Below, in pieces: positions 21,659 through 30,883 of a stretch of 64,000 nucleotides of DNA. The notes under the pieces are model-generated. The model ran no database searches and was not told the origin of the DNA. It saw only the letters and a list, made by a program, of their open reading frames with translations. Position numbers and translations under genes: made by a program. The stretch spans positions 3,286,001-3,350,000 of the forward strand of contig NZ_CP095461.1 in assembly GCF_023022985.1 (NCBI RefSeq). Reading direction: 5' to 3'. The first letter of the stretch is position 1; each line of letters begins with the position of its first letter. The DNA is from Arthrobacter gengyunqii. GTDB taxonomy: Bacteria; Actinomycetota; Actinomycetes; Actinomycetales; Micrococcaceae.

Positions 21659-21776
21659 GACTCCCTAGCGCCGGTACTAACCGGATCAGGTTCGAGGGTC
21701 TGCGGATGTCCGCACTCTCAGCGCCTGGGTCTTCCCGCGTCGTGCCGAAGCACTGGCGGGGAGGGCGCTCCCCTGT
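21659..21776 (-). ncRNA. TPP riboswitch (THI element)
   Basis: On the minus strand, paired P1-type sequences flank the conserved CTGAGAGT (21721-21714) and the downstream ACCTGATCCGGTTAGTACCGG-like helix (about 21691-21671), followed by CTAGGGAG. This is the thi-box core that binds thiamine pyrophosphate. It lies about 75 bases before the YkoE gene; the AGGAGG of that gene is in the expression platform, so control of translation or of early termination is possible. Confidence 0.95.
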
Positions 21777-21873
21777 CGTATGTTTTGCGATCACCACTCT
21801 ACACACGGACAGGCCACTTTGGGCGGCTCGGCGGTAGGGTTAGGGAAAACGGCCCCCAACCTTAGGAGCATCC

Positions 21874-22137
21874 ATGAACCTGATCCTGAAACTGCTCAGT
21901 ACCGGCGTGAGCATCGGCGCGGGCATTGTGTCCGCCAAACTGCTGGACTTCCTCTGGACCCGGATCACCGGCAACGAACCGCCCCGGGACAATGACGGAG
22001 TCCTGGACGTCAACCTCCGCACCGCGGTGGTCTTCGCCGTCGTTTCCGGCGCCGTCAGCCAGGCCATCCGGGTGCTGACCACCCGCGGCACGCAGCGCGC
22101 CATCCAGCGTTACCAGAAGACCCCCGAGATCGTTTAG
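21874..22137 (+). CDS. DUF4235 membrane protein
   Basis: This 87-residue protein matches the actinobacterial DUF4235 family: an N-terminal helix LLSTGVSIGAGIVSAKLLD, a central NEPPRDNDGVLDVNLRTAV and a second hydrophobic helix AVVFAVVSGAVSQAIRVLT. Its function is unknown; two transmembrane segments are likely. AGGAG precedes the ATG. It stands alone between the divergent riboswitch-ECF operon and the convergent Mrp operon. Confidence 0.85.
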   Translation: MNLILKLLSTGVSIGAGIVSAKLLDFLWTRITGNEPPRDNDGVLDVNLRTAVVFAVVSGAVSQAIRVLTTRGTQRAIQRYQKTPEIV

Positions 22138-22180
22138 TCGACAGCTGATCCCAGCAATACCGAGTTTCACCGCAGGGCGC

Positions 22181-22705
22181 TCAGCCCTCGGGACTGCGTC
22201 CCGGGCGCTGGGCGCCCTGCGCTGTTTCCGACATCGAATCGTCGTCCAGGGACCCTGCCTCGTTGTGCTCCCCCGGGTCGTCGTCCACGCGGGGGTCTTC
22301 GTCTTCACCGTCGTCGTCGGAGTCCGAGCCGTCGGCGTTCTTGGCGTGCAGAAGCAGCTGCTGGGCCCGGCCCACCACGTCATCCAACTCGTCAATGGTG
22401 AGCAGTTCCGGACGCAGGTGCTTGGTCCGGTAGCCGGCCCGGCCCACCATGTGGGCGGACACCGGCGCGGTGAGGATCATGAACAGCCAGCATACGGCCA
22501 AGACCGGCAGCAGGGACCAGCTCTCAAACTGGACCGCCATCGCCAGCAGGAACAGCAGCAAACCCAGCACCTGGGGCTTGGACGCGGCGTGCATGCGGCT
22601 CATCAGGTCCGGGAAACGGGTCAGCCCGATGGCGGCAGCCAGGGACATCAAAGCCCCGCCCAGCATCAGGATTCCCACAATCAGGTCATTCAGTTCCTGG
22701 CTCAC
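22181..22705 (-). CDS. mnhG: Mrp antiporter subunit G
   Basis: This small membrane subunit of the multi-subunit Na+/H+ antiporter has three hydrophobic segments in the first 100 residues, with IGLTRFPDLMSRMHAASKP diagnostic of MnhG/MrpG. The last 70 residues are a highly acidic tail (DGSDSDDDGEDED), which many homologues lack. It is the last gene of the operon and starts three bases after mnhF ends. Confidence 0.93.
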   Translation of the reverse strand: MSQELNDLIVGILMLGGALMSLAAAIGLTRFPDLMSRMHAASKPQVLGLLLFLLAMAVQFESWSLLPVLAVCWLFMILTAPVSAHMVGRAGYRTKHLRPELLTIDELDDVVGRAQQLLLHAKNADGSDSDDDGEDEDPRVDDDPGEHNEAGSLDDDSMSETAQGAQRPGRSPEG

Positions 22706-22708
22706 AGG

Positions 22709-22969
22709 CTACCTCCGGTCCGTAACAAAGCGGGCAACGGTCACGGAGCCAATGAACCCGATGAGTGAGATCGAGACCAGCAGCGCCAGATAGTTCAGGT
22801 TCTTGTTGACGATCATGTCCGTGGCCAGAGCCGCACCGACGATCGTCAGCAGGACGTCTGCGGCCAGCACCCGGTCCAGGATGGACGGTCCCCGGGCAAT
22901 CCGGAAAATGGCGCCCGCTGCTGCAACTGCCAGCATGACGGCCACCAGGACCACAAAAACTGTCATCAT
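22709..22969 (-). CDS. mnhF: Mrp antiporter subunit F
   Basis: This 86-residue protein has three transmembrane helices; IARGPSILDRVLAADVL is the family hallmark of MnhF/MrpF. It is required for assembly of the Mrp complex. The start overlaps mnhE by 4 bases. Confidence 0.94.
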   Translation of the reverse strand: MMTVFVVLVAVMLAVAAAGAIFRIARGPSILDRVLAADVLLTIVGAALATDMIVNKNLNYLALLVSISLIGFIGSVTVARFVTDRR

Positions 22970-23592
22970 GAGTTTGCTCCCTTAGCGGATTCCGCCCGGT
23001 TGTTCGCCAGGTCGGCGGCTTTCCTGCCGGCAGCCTGCTCCGCTTTAAGGACCTCAAGGTCCTCACGCGATCCAATGCTGCGGATCAGCCAGGACTCGGT
23101 GTCCCGCACGTCCTTGCGGACCTTATCGGCTTCCTCAGGAGTGGAAACGTTCAGGCAGTGCAGGTAAAGGGTGGACGTGGACCGGTCCACTTCCACCACG
23201 AGCGAGCCGGGAATCAGTGACAGGGCGTGTCCGGTTGCTGTCACCAGCAGGTCGGAGCGGCTGCGCAGTTTCACGCCCACCACCGCATTCTTGATGTGCG
23301 GTCCCTTGGTCACAGACAGCCACAGCACTTCGAAGCTGGCGTGGACCAACTTGTAGAAGAACCGTGCCAGGAATCCCGCAGCATAGAGCGGGTTGAAGCG
23401 TCCGCTCAGCTCCACGGGAGGCAGGTAGAAGATGTTCGCCACGATGAACGCGATCACGGCGCCAAAGATGAGGTTCCCCGCGCTGAAGTCCTGCCAGAGA
23501 GCGCCCCAGAGGAACACCAGCCAAATCAGCAGGGGGATTTCCTTCAGCAGCGGGACACGCGGACGGTTCCGCATTTGGGCCCTGCGGGTCAT
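22966..23592 (-). CDS. mnhE: Mrp antiporter subunit E
   Basis: The 208-residue subunit has hydrophobic segments near its N-terminus (LLIWLVFLWGALW, LIFGAVIAFIVANIFY) and the MnhE motif ITDSL-type region near SLIPGSLVVEVDRSTSTLYLH, in which a membrane domain leads into a small cytoplasmic domain. The C-terminus is charged. The start overlaps mnhD by 4 bases. Confidence 0.93.
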   Translation of the reverse strand: MTRRAQMRNRPRVPLLKEIPLLIWLVFLWGALWQDFSAGNLIFGAVIAFIVANIFYLPPVELSGRFNPLYAAGFLARFFYKLVHASFEVLWLSVTKGPHIKNAVVGVKLRSRSDLLVTATGHALSLIPGSLVVEVDRSTSTLYLHCLNVSTPEEADKVRKDVRDTESWLIRSIGSREDLEVLKAEQAAGRKAADLANNRAESAKGANS

Positions 23593-25190
23593 TGTCCGGC
23601 CCCCTCTCCGAGAACGGCTTCAATGTAGGGCGTACGGTCCAGCAGGTCCTGCGCCGCGTTGTCACTGAGTGAGAACAGAGGGCCGGCCAGGACGGAAAGG
23701 GAGACGCCAAGCGCCACCAGCCCCACCGTGGGGTACACCATGGTGCGCGGCAGCAGGTCGACGGCGTCGCTGCCGGAGAACTTGCCGGTGGTGACGCTTC
23801 CGGAGGTCCGCAGCGATGATCCGTCGGCACCGGTGGCCAGCAGGATCGGATCCGGATGCACGGCGTCTTCCGGCGTGCGCCAGAACGCACGGTTCCAAAC
23901 CCGGGCCATCACCAGGAGGGTCAGCAGGCTGGTGAGCACGCTGGCCCCGACCAGGACGTAGGCCAGCGGAGTGCCCAGCTCAACGCCAGCCTCCAGGAGA
24001 CCCAGCTTGCCCAGGAATCCGGAGAACGGCGGGATGCCGCCCAAGTTGATGGCGGGAATGAAGTAGAGCACGGCCAGGATCGGCGACAGTTTCGCCAGCC
24101 CGCCGAGCCGGTCCATGTTGGCGGTGCCTCCCCGGCGCTCGATCAGGCCGGTCACCAGGAACAGCGAAGTCTGGATTGTAATGTGGTGGACCACGTAGAA
24201 CACCGCGGAACCAATGCCGATAACGGATCCGACGGCCAAACCGAAGACCATGTAGCCGATGTGGCTGACCAGGGTGAAGGAAAGCATTCGCTTGATGTCG
24301 GTCTGCGCCAGGGCGCCGAGGATCCCCACCACCATGGTCAGACCGGCAACCACCATCAGCAGCGTGTTGATCCGGTCTCCGGGGAAGAGCAGCGTCTCGG
24401 TGCGGACCATGGCGTAGACGCCCACCTTGGTCAGCAGCCCGGCGAACACGGCAGTCACCGGCGCCGGGGCCGTTGGATAGGAGTCGGGCAGCCAGAAGGA
24501 CAGCGGGAACACCGCGGCCTTAATGCCGAACGCCACCAGGAGCATCAGGTGCAGCATCAGCTGTGTTCCGGGATCCAGGTCTCCGAGCTTCACCGCCAGG
24601 TCCGCCATGTTCACGGTGCCCGTGGCCGCGTAGATCATGGCGATGGTAATCAAGAAGAGCAGCGAGGAAACCACGCTGACCACCACGTAGGTGATGCCGG
24701 CGCGGATGCGCGCCGTGGTTCCGCCCAGCGTCATGAGCACGTAGCTGGCCGTCAGCAGGATTTCGAAGCCCACGTACAGGTTGAAGAGGTCCCCGGCGAG
24801 GAACGCATTGGACACGCCGGCCACCAGGATGAGGTAGGTCGGATGGAAGATCGAGACCGGCCCGTCCTCCTCGCCGCCGGCCATGCCCTGCCCGGCCGCA
24901 TAAATAAGCACCGCCAGGCTAACGGCCGACGAAACCACCAGCATCAGGGCGGAGAACTGGTCCACCACCATGGTGATGCCCACCGGCGGCAGCCAGCCGC
25001 CCAGGTTCACCGCCTGCGCTCCGGTTTCCCAGACGGAAAACAGCAGGAAAACTTCCAAGATCAGGGTCACGGACAGGATGGTGACGCTGATAATGCGCTG
25101 GGCACGGGCATGGCGGATGAGGATGAAGGCCAGGGCGGCGCCGAAGAACGGCAGGACCACGGCCAGCGGAGCCAGACTTATCGTGTTCAT
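23589..25190 (-). CDS. mnhD: Mrp antiporter subunit D
   Basis: This 533-residue protein is related to the NuoM/NuoN proton-pumping subunits of complex I and forms part of the ion path of the antiporter. About 14 hydrophobic segments are visible, with the conserved FLAGDLFNLYVGFEI and SFWLPDSYPTAPAPVTAVF. The MnhD-specific C-terminus contains a polar insert (about 455-495). It overlaps mnhC by 4 bases. Confidence 0.95.
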   Translation of the reverse strand: MNTISLAPLAVVLPFFGAALAFILIRHARAQRIISVTILSVTLILEVFLLFSVWETGAQAVNLGGWLPPVGITMVVDQFSALMLVVSSAVSLAVLIYAAGQGMAGGEEDGPVSIFHPTYLILVAGVSNAFLAGDLFNLYVGFEILLTASYVLMTLGGTTARIRAGITYVVVSVVSSLLFLITIAMIYAATGTVNMADLAVKLGDLDPGTQLMLHLMLLVAFGIKAAVFPLSFWLPDSYPTAPAPVTAVFAGLLTKVGVYAMVRTETLLFPGDRINTLLMVVAGLTMVVGILGALAQTDIKRMLSFTLVSHIGYMVFGLAVGSVIGIGSAVFYVVHHITIQTSLFLVTGLIERRGGTANMDRLGGLAKLSPILAVLYFIPAINLGGIPPFSGFLGKLGLLEAGVELGTPLAYVLVGASVLTSLLTLLVMARVWNRAFWRTPEDAVHPDPILLATGADGSSLRTSGSVTTGKFSGSDAVDLLPRTMVYPTVGLVALGVSLSVLAGPLFSLSDNAAQDLLDRTPYIEAVLGEGAGQ

Positions 25191-25675
25191 TCCTTGGCCT
25201 CCGGGCTGGTGCTTTGACCGGTGGCGCGCAGGGATCCGGGCGCCTCTTCAGCCTCTTCGGGCGGGGTGAATTCGGTGGTGTCCTCGGGGACATCGGCGTC
25301 ATCTTCAGCGTCGAAGCTGCTCTGGCTTGCCACGCGGCGGTCTTCGACGTCGTCCTGGACCTCGTCCTGGCGGCTCAGCACCCAGGAGCGGTAAATGATG
25401 CCGAGCATGAACGCCGTCACCGAGAAGGAGATCACGATGGACGTCAGGATGAAGGCCTGGGGCAGGGGATCGTTGTAATCCTCCGCCGCAATCTCCGCGC
25501 TGAACAGCGGTGCGAGGCCCTGGAATCCACCGGTGGACAGCAGCAGGATGTTCGTGGCGTTGGTGAGCATGGTCAGCCCCAGCACCACACGCGTCAGGCT
25601 GCGTTCCAGGAGCAGGTAGATCCCGCAGGCATACAACGCACCCATGATGATCATGAAGGTGATGTTGACGCTCAT
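25187..25675 (-). CDS. mnhC: Mrp antiporter subunit C
   Basis: This 162-residue NuoK-like subunit has three helices in the first 110 residues, with LLERSLTRVVLGLTMLTNATN and LPQAFILTSIVISFSVTAF. The remaining 50 residues are an acidic tail (SSFDAEDDADVPEDTTEF). It overlaps mnhA by 4 bases. Confidence 0.95.
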   Translation of the reverse strand: MSVNITFMIIMGALYACGIYLLLERSLTRVVLGLTMLTNATNILLLSTGGFQGLAPLFSAEIAAEDYNDPLPQAFILTSIVISFSVTAFMLGIIYRSWVLSRQDEVQDDVEDRRVASQSSFDAEDDADVPEDTTEFTPPEEAEEAPGSLRATGQSTSPEAKE

Positions 25676-28600
25676 CGGGCCACCTCCTCTTCTCGCATGG
25701 TTATTTCAGGTTCGATCTCCACCAGGTCCTCGTCGTCGGAGGAACCGCCTTCGCTGCGTTCATCAATTTCGGAACCCAGGCTGCGCAGGACATCGAGCAC
25801 CAGCCCCACGACCACCAGGTACACCCCGATGTCGAAAATGGTGGAGGTGACGAACTTGATCTCGCCGAAAATCGGCCAGGTGAACTTGATGATGGCGCTT
25901 TGCAGGATCTGCCCGCCGAAGAACAGCGGTGCCGCGGCGGTGAGGCCGGCAATCCCCAGCCCGCCGCCCAGCAGCAGGCCCGCGCTTACCGGGCTTGCCT
26001 CCGCGAGCTCAAACCGGCCACCGGCCAGGTACCGGATGGTCAGGGCCAGTCCGGCCATGAGTCCGCCGGCGAAGCCGCCGCCGGGAATGTTGTGCCCGGC
26101 GAGAAGGAGGTAGATGGAGAACAGGATCACCGAGTGGAACAGCAGCCGGGTAACCACTTCGAAGATGATGGAACGCCGTTCCGGCGCAAGCGTCCGACCG
26201 GCAACCAGCCAGGCGTCACGGCTCACGCTGGAGAACTTCCGTGCCAGCGCCAACGTGGCCTCCTGGCGGCCTGTCGAGGCAAAGTGCTCGCGGCCGCGGT
26301 CCACCGAGCCGGTGGCAATGCCCTCCGCACGGCGGCGTTTGTCGCCCCGTCCGCGGACAAAGATCAGCGAGGCCACACCCGTGGCGGCCATGGCCAGCAC
26401 GGAGATCTCACCGAAGGTGTCCCAGGCGCGGACATCCACCAGGGTCACGTTGACGATGTTCGCTCCGCCGCCGACCTCATACGCGAGGTTGGGGAAGAGG
26501 AGCGAGATGGGCTCGGCGACGCGGGAGTTCATGGCGGTCATGGCAATCAGCACCATGGTGGCACCAAAGGCAATTCCCAGCAGGGCCCGCAGCAGGCGGT
26601 GTCCGGCGGGTTCGCGCTTCCAGAGCCGGGCAGGCAGCGACCGCAGGGCCAGCACGAAGGCCACGAGGACGATGGTTTCCACCAGCATCTGGGTCAGGGC
26701 CAGGTCCGGTGCGCCCTGCAGTGCAAAGATCAGGGCAATCCCGTAACCGGTGACGCTGACCATCAATACAGCCAGGAAGCGCTTGTTGGCGCGGGCTGCG
26801 GCAACGGCGCCCAGAATGATCCCCAGGCCAATGACGGCCTGCAGCGGGGTGTCCCACCAGTGGAACTGATCCGGAAGCGCGGCGCCGCGCCACAGCAGTG
26901 CGGTCAGCGGCGTCAGGACGGCAACCGTCAGGATCACAAAGAGGTAGAACATCAGCGAACCGCGCTGCGTTCGGCCCGTAACCCAAACGGCAACGTCGTC
27001 CAGCACGCCAATGATTCCGCGGTAGGAACGCTCGGCATCCAGCGGTGCGGTGAACCGCCCCTGAACACTTTCGACCCGCACGCGCTGCCAGAACAGCAGC
27101 ACTCCGGCGCCGATGGTGATGACCGTCAGCAGCAGCGCCGTGGTGAAACCGTGCCACAGCGCCAGATGGGTGGGTTCACCGTCAACCGGGTACAGGTCAG
27201 CGTAGGAGCTGACGGCAGCATCGATCGGGGCCGGCCAGAGACCGAACACCACGGTGACCGCGGCGAGGATGGCCGGTGCACCGAGGAACGCCCACGGAAC
27301 CGGCTTGAAGGGCGTCTGCTTGCCATTGGGCTTGGCCGCAAAACCGCCCCACACAAAACGTGCGCTGTAGGCAAACGTCAGGATGGAGCCGATGACGACG
27401 CCGGCCAGCAGAACGGCCGCGCCGAAAGTTCCCTGCTTTTCGGCAAAGTGGACGAACGTCTCGTAGACGGATTCCTTGGCCACAAAGCCCAGCAGGGGCG
27501 GCACGCCGGCCATGGAAGCGGCACCGATGAGGGCCACCACAAACAGTTTCGGTGCGGAACGGTAAATGCCGGAGAGCTTGCGGATGTCGCGGGTACCGGC
27601 CTGGTGGTCCACAATTCCCACCACCAGGAACAGCGTCGCCTTGAAGAAGCCGTGGGCCAGCAGCAGGCCCAGCCCGGCGATGGCAGCCTCGCGGTTGCCG
27701 AGCCCCACCACCAGGGTCAGGAAGCCGAGCTGGCTGACCGTTCCGTAGGCCAGGATCAGTTTGAGGTCATGCTGGCGCAGTGCCCGCCATCCGCCCAGCA
27801 GCATGGTGGAAAGACCCAAAACCAGCACAACCGCGTGCCAGTAGGCGCTTTCGGAAAAACCCGGTGCCAGCCGTGCAACAAGGTAGATGCCGGCCTTGAC
27901 CATGGCAGCGGCATGCAGGTAGGCGCTGACCGGGGTCGGCGCAGCCATGGCGGCCGGGAGCCAGAAGTGGAAGGGCAGCAGCGCGGACTTCGAGACCGCG
28001 CCGATAAGCATCAGCACAATGGCGATGTCCACAAGGGCACCGCGTTCAAGCAGCTGCGGTGCCATGGCCAGGATCTCGGAAATCCGGAACGTTCCCGCGG
28101 CGCCGCCGATCAGAACCATGCCCACGAGCATGGTCAGGCCGCCGAAGGTGGTGACCACCAGCGCCTGCAGGGCGGCCCGGCGGGCAGACAGCCGATGCGC
28201 CGAGTATCCGATCAGCAGATAGGACAGGACGGTGGTTATTTCCCAGAAGATGAACAGCAGGATCAGGTCATCTGCCGTCACCAGGCCGAACATGGCCGCG
28301 GCGAAGGCCAGCAGCTGAGAACCGAAGGCACCCATCTGGGTGTCCCCCGGGCGGAAGTAGCGTGCGCAGTAGAACAGCACCAGCGAACCGACGCCGAGGA
28401 TAAGGATGGACAGGACCGCGGCCAGGGTGTCCATCCGGAAGGCGAGCTCAACTTTGAGATCGGGTATCCAGGGGATCACTACGGACGGCGGGGCGTTGGG
28501 AGCGCCCGAGGCCAGCGTCTGGTCGGCAGCTGTGTACCGGGGGAACGTGACCAGCAGCCAGACGAAGGCTGCTGCGGGGACGGCTGCCAGGACGTAAAAC

Positions 28601-28677
28601 GCCGACCTGCCGATCCTGCGAAACATTAAGGGCGCCACCAATGCCACCGCAAATAAAACGGTGAGCACAACTAGCAC
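25672..28677 (-). CDS. mnhA: Mrp antiporter subunit A (MnhA-MnhB fusion)
   Basis: At 1001 residues this is the large NuoL-like subunit with MnhB fused at the C-terminus, as in many actinobacteria. The N-terminal half has the proton-translocating core (DDLILLFIFWEITTVLSYLL, FHFWLPAAMAAPTPVSAYLH), the middle has a DUF4040 region (QGAPDLALTQMLVETIVLVA), and the last 150 residues match MnhB (GHNIPGGGFAGGLMAGLAL). The start is GTG at 28677 with GGGAG upstream. It heads the six-gene operon, which exports Na+ in exchange for H+ and protects against alkali and salt. Confidence 0.95.
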   Translation of the reverse strand: MLVVLTVLFAVALVAPLMFRRIGRSAFYVLAAVPAAAFVWLLVTFPRYTAADQTLASGAPNAPPSVVIPWIPDLKVELAFRMDTLAAVLSILILGVGSLVLFYCARYFRPGDTQMGAFGSQLLAFAAAMFGLVTADDLILLFIFWEITTVLSYLLIGYSAHRLSARRAALQALVVTTFGGLTMLVGMVLIGGAAGTFRISEILAMAPQLLERGALVDIAIVLMLIGAVSKSALLPFHFWLPAAMAAPTPVSAYLHAAAMVKAGIYLVARLAPGFSESAYWHAVVLVLGLSTMLLGGWRALRQHDLKLILAYGTVSQLGFLTLVVGLGNREAAIAGLGLLLAHGFFKATLFLVVGIVDHQAGTRDIRKLSGIYRSAPKLFVVALIGAASMAGVPPLLGFVAKESVYETFVHFAEKQGTFGAAVLLAGVVIGSILTFAYSARFVWGGFAAKPNGKQTPFKPVPWAFLGAPAILAAVTVVFGLWPAPIDAAVSSYADLYPVDGEPTHLALWHGFTTALLLTVITIGAGVLLFWQRVRVESVQGRFTAPLDAERSYRGIIGVLDDVAVWVTGRTQRGSLMFYLFVILTVAVLTPLTALLWRGAALPDQFHWWDTPLQAVIGLGIILGAVAAARANKRFLAVLMVSVTGYGIALIFALQGAPDLALTQMLVETIVLVAFVLALRSLPARLWKREPAGHRLLRALLGIAFGATMVLIAMTAMNSRVAEPISLLFPNLAYEVGGGANIVNVTLVDVRAWDTFGEISVLAMAATGVASLIFVRGRGDKRRRAEGIATGSVDRGREHFASTGRQEATLALARKFSSVSRDAWLVAGRTLAPERRSIIFEVVTRLLFHSVILFSIYLLLAGHNIPGGGFAGGLMAGLALTIRYLAGGRFELAEASPVSAGLLLGGGLGIAGLTAAAPLFFGGQILQSAIIKFTWPIFGEIKFVTSTIFDIGVYLVVVGLVLDVLRSLGSEIDERSEGGSSDDEDLVEIEPEITMREEEVAR

Positions 28678-28864
28678 TAGATCTCCCGAGCTTTTTTTGA
28701 CAGTCTTCCAGCCGCAAACACAGCTGTAGTTATCAAGGTGGTGGTCAGAGGGCGTATATCTATTCTACTCATGGCATACACCCAAGCCGTATTCGGGTAC
28801 GGTTCAGCCATGCCGCGGGACATGCCGGAGATCCGGTTGTCGTCCCGCCCGGACCATGCACCTA

Positions 28865-28870
28865 TAGCAT
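28865..28870 (+). promoter_or_regulatory. Putative leaderless -10 (TAGCAT)
   Basis: TAGCAT sits at -12 to -7 before the ATG at 28877, with no ribosome binding site. Confidence 0.4.
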
Positions 28871-28876
28871 CTGCCT

Positions 28877-30247
28877 ATGGTCTCCAACACAGAAGTTCAC
28901 ATCGCGCTGCCCGGCGGGCCGCCTCCGCGTTTCCGGAAACGGCAGGTCCTGGCCTGGGCGTCCTGGGACTGGGGGTCCGCCGCCTTTAACGCCATCATGA
29001 CCACCTTCGTCTTTACGGTGTACCTGACCTCGGAGAGCTTCGGCGGGGAAGACCATGCTTCCGCCGTCCTGGGGTACGGCATCGCCCTGGCCGGAGTGGC
29101 AGTGGCAGTGCTCGCCCCCGTCATGGGACAGCGCTCGGACGCCGGGGGGCGGCGCCGGCTCTGGCTGGGCATCAACACGGCCCTGGTGTGCCTGGTCACC
29201 GCCCTGTGCTTCTTCGTCTTTCCCCGGCCGGAGTTCCTGCTGCTCGGCGTTGCGCTGATCGCCTTGGGCAACGTCTTCAGTGAGTTTGCCGGCGTGAACT
29301 ACAACGCCATGCTGTCCCAGATTTCGACGCCGGCAACGGTGGGACGGGTCAGCGGTTTCGGCTGGGGCATGGGGTATGTGGGCGGGATTGCTGCCTTGGC
29401 AGCGGTGCTGGTGGGCTTCATCAACCCCGACGTGGGCTGGTTCGGCGTTACTTCGGAGAACGGCTTGAACATCCGCGCCGTCGCCGTTTTCGCCGCCGTC
29501 TGGCTGGCCGTCTTCGCGTTGCCCGTCCTGTTTGCGGTTCCCGAAGTTCCCCGTAAGGCGCGAGCTGCCGGAATTGGTTTCCTGGCGTCCTACGGACTGC
29601 TGTTCCGTCGCGTCAAGGCCATCTACAAGACCAGTCCGCACACCATCTGGTTCCTGCTGGCCAGCGCAGTGTTCCGTGACGGCTTGGCCGCGGTGTTCAC
29701 GTTCGGCGGAATAATTGCATCCGGAACCTTTGGATGGCCCATCTCACAGGTCATCATCTTCGCCATCTTCGGCAACGGGGTGGCAGCCGTCGGTGCCATC
29801 GCGGGCGGCTTCCTCGACGACCGCAACGGCCCCAAGAAGGTCATTGTCTTCTCACTGATCGGGCTGCTGATCTCCGGCGGAATCATTGCGCTGTTCGGAG
29901 CCGAGGACCAGAGCCTCTTCGGGCTGCAGTGGAGCGGAGACACCACGTTCTGGATATTCGGCCTGCTGCTGTGCCTGTTTGTGGGGCCTGCCCAGTCGGC
30001 GTCCCGTGCGTTCCTGACCCGGCTTGCCCCGGAAGGCGAGGAAGCCGAGCTGTTTGGGCTTTATGCCACCACCGGCAGAGCCGTGAGCTTCCTGGCGCCC
30101 ACGCTCTTCGCCGTCTTCATCACCATTTTCGGCGCCCAGCGGTACGGCATCCTCGGCATCCTGCTGGTGCTGCTGGCGGGCCTGCTGGTGCTGCTGCCGG
30201 TGCGATCACCGGACAAGACACCGCGCGCGGTGGTTCCGGAAGCCTGA
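28877..30247 (+). CDS. MFS transporter of the UMF1/Atg22 type
   Basis: The 456-residue permease shows the UMF1 features: LAWASWDWGSAAFNAIMTTF in the first helix, APVMGQRSDAGGRRRLWLG (the MFS loop 2-3 motif) and VGPAQSASRAFLTRLAPEGE in the second half. About 12 hydrophobic segments are present. Members export or recycle amino acids or other small molecules; the substrate here is unknown. It is divergent from the Mrp operon and converges on dcd with a 13-base gap. Confidence 0.9.
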   Translation: MVSNTEVHIALPGGPPPRFRKRQVLAWASWDWGSAAFNAIMTTFVFTVYLTSESFGGEDHASAVLGYGIALAGVAVAVLAPVMGQRSDAGGRRRLWLGINTALVCLVTALCFFVFPRPEFLLLGVALIALGNVFSEFAGVNYNAMLSQISTPATVGRVSGFGWGMGYVGGIAALAAVLVGFINPDVGWFGVTSENGLNIRAVAVFAAVWLAVFALPVLFAVPEVPRKARAAGIGFLASYGLLFRRVKAIYKTSPHTIWFLLASAVFRDGLAAVFTFGGIIASGTFGWPISQVIIFAIFGNGVAAVGAIAGGFLDDRNGPKKVIVFSLIGLLISGGIIALFGAEDQSLFGLQWSGDTTFWIFGLLLCLFVGPAQSASRAFLTRLAPEGEEAELFGLYATTGRAVSFLAPTLFAVFITIFGAQRYGILGILLVLLAGLLVLLPVRSPDKTPRAVVPEA

Positions 30248-30260
30248 CCGCTGCCCGGCG

Positions 30261-30836
30261 TTATACCTGGGAGCGGTGGAAGTTCAGGTGGCTGCGCGAC
30301 GCCGTCGGGCCCCGCTGGCCCTGATAACGGTTGCCGTACTGTCCTGAACCGTAAGCGTATTCCGCCGGGGAGGTCAGCCGGAAGAAGCACAGCTGGCCGA
30401 TCTTGGAACCGGGCCACAGTTTGATCGGCAGCGTTGCCATGTTGGACAGTTCCAGCGTGACGTGCCCGGAAAAACCCGGATCAATGAAACCGGCAGTGGA
30501 ATGCGTCAGCAGCCCCAGACGGCCCAGCGAGGACTTGCCTTCCAGCCGTGCCGCAACGTCGTCGGGCAGGGTGACCGTCTCGTAGGTGGACCCGAGGACA
30601 AATTCGCCCGGATGCAGGATGAAGGGCTCGTCCGGATCGACCTCCACCAGGCGGGTCAGGTCCGGCTGGTCCAGGGACGGGTCGATGTGCGCGTATTTGT
30701 GGTTGTCGAAGAGCCGGAAGAACCGGTCAATGCGCACGTCCACGCTGGAGGGCTGAACCATTCCGGGATCGTAGGGATCGAGGACGATCCGCTTGTCGGC
30801 AATTTCGGTTCGTATGTCGCGGTCAGAAATCAGCAC
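30261..30836 (-). CDS. dcd: dCTP deaminase (probably bifunctional dCTP deaminase/dUTPase)
   Basis: The enzyme deaminates dCTP on the route to dTMP; the actinobacterial type also hydrolyses dUTP. The 191 residues carry [29 protein letters not shown], the catalytic region [21 protein letters not shown] and [11 protein letters not shown], ending in [14 protein letters not shown]. The start is GTG at 30836, preceded by TATTTT at -12 to -7. Confidence 0.96.
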   Translation of the reverse strand: MLISDRDIRTEIADKRIVLDPYDPGMVQPSSVDVRIDRFFRLFDNHKYAHIDPSLDQPDLTRLVEVDPDEPFILHPGEFVLGSTYETVTLPDDVAARLEGKSSLGRLGLLTHSTAGFIDPGFSGHVTLELSNMATLPIKLWPGSKIGQLCFFRLTSPAEYAYGSGQYGNRYQGQRGPTASRSHLNFHRSQV

Positions 30837-30842
30837 CTTCTA

Positions 30843-30848
30843 AAAATA
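30843..30848 (-). promoter_or_regulatory. Putative leaderless -10 of dcd (TATTTT)
   Basis: On the minus strand TATTTT lies at -12 to -7 before the GTG start of dcd. A GAAG next to the start could also act as a weak ribosome binding site. Confidence 0.35.
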
Positions 30849-30883
30849 GCGCATGACGGCGGGGCCTCCCGCAGCGGCTCCGG

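Noticed and set aside
23856..25217. 453-codon open frame antisense to mnhD
   Set aside because: His/Gln-rich shadow of a strongly conserved gene; no domain or start signal.
25900..28629. Long open frame of 909 codons antisense to mnhA
   Set aside because: It is fully antisense to a clear MrpA gene and its translation is Gln/Gly/His-rich without motifs, as expected for a GC-rich shadow.
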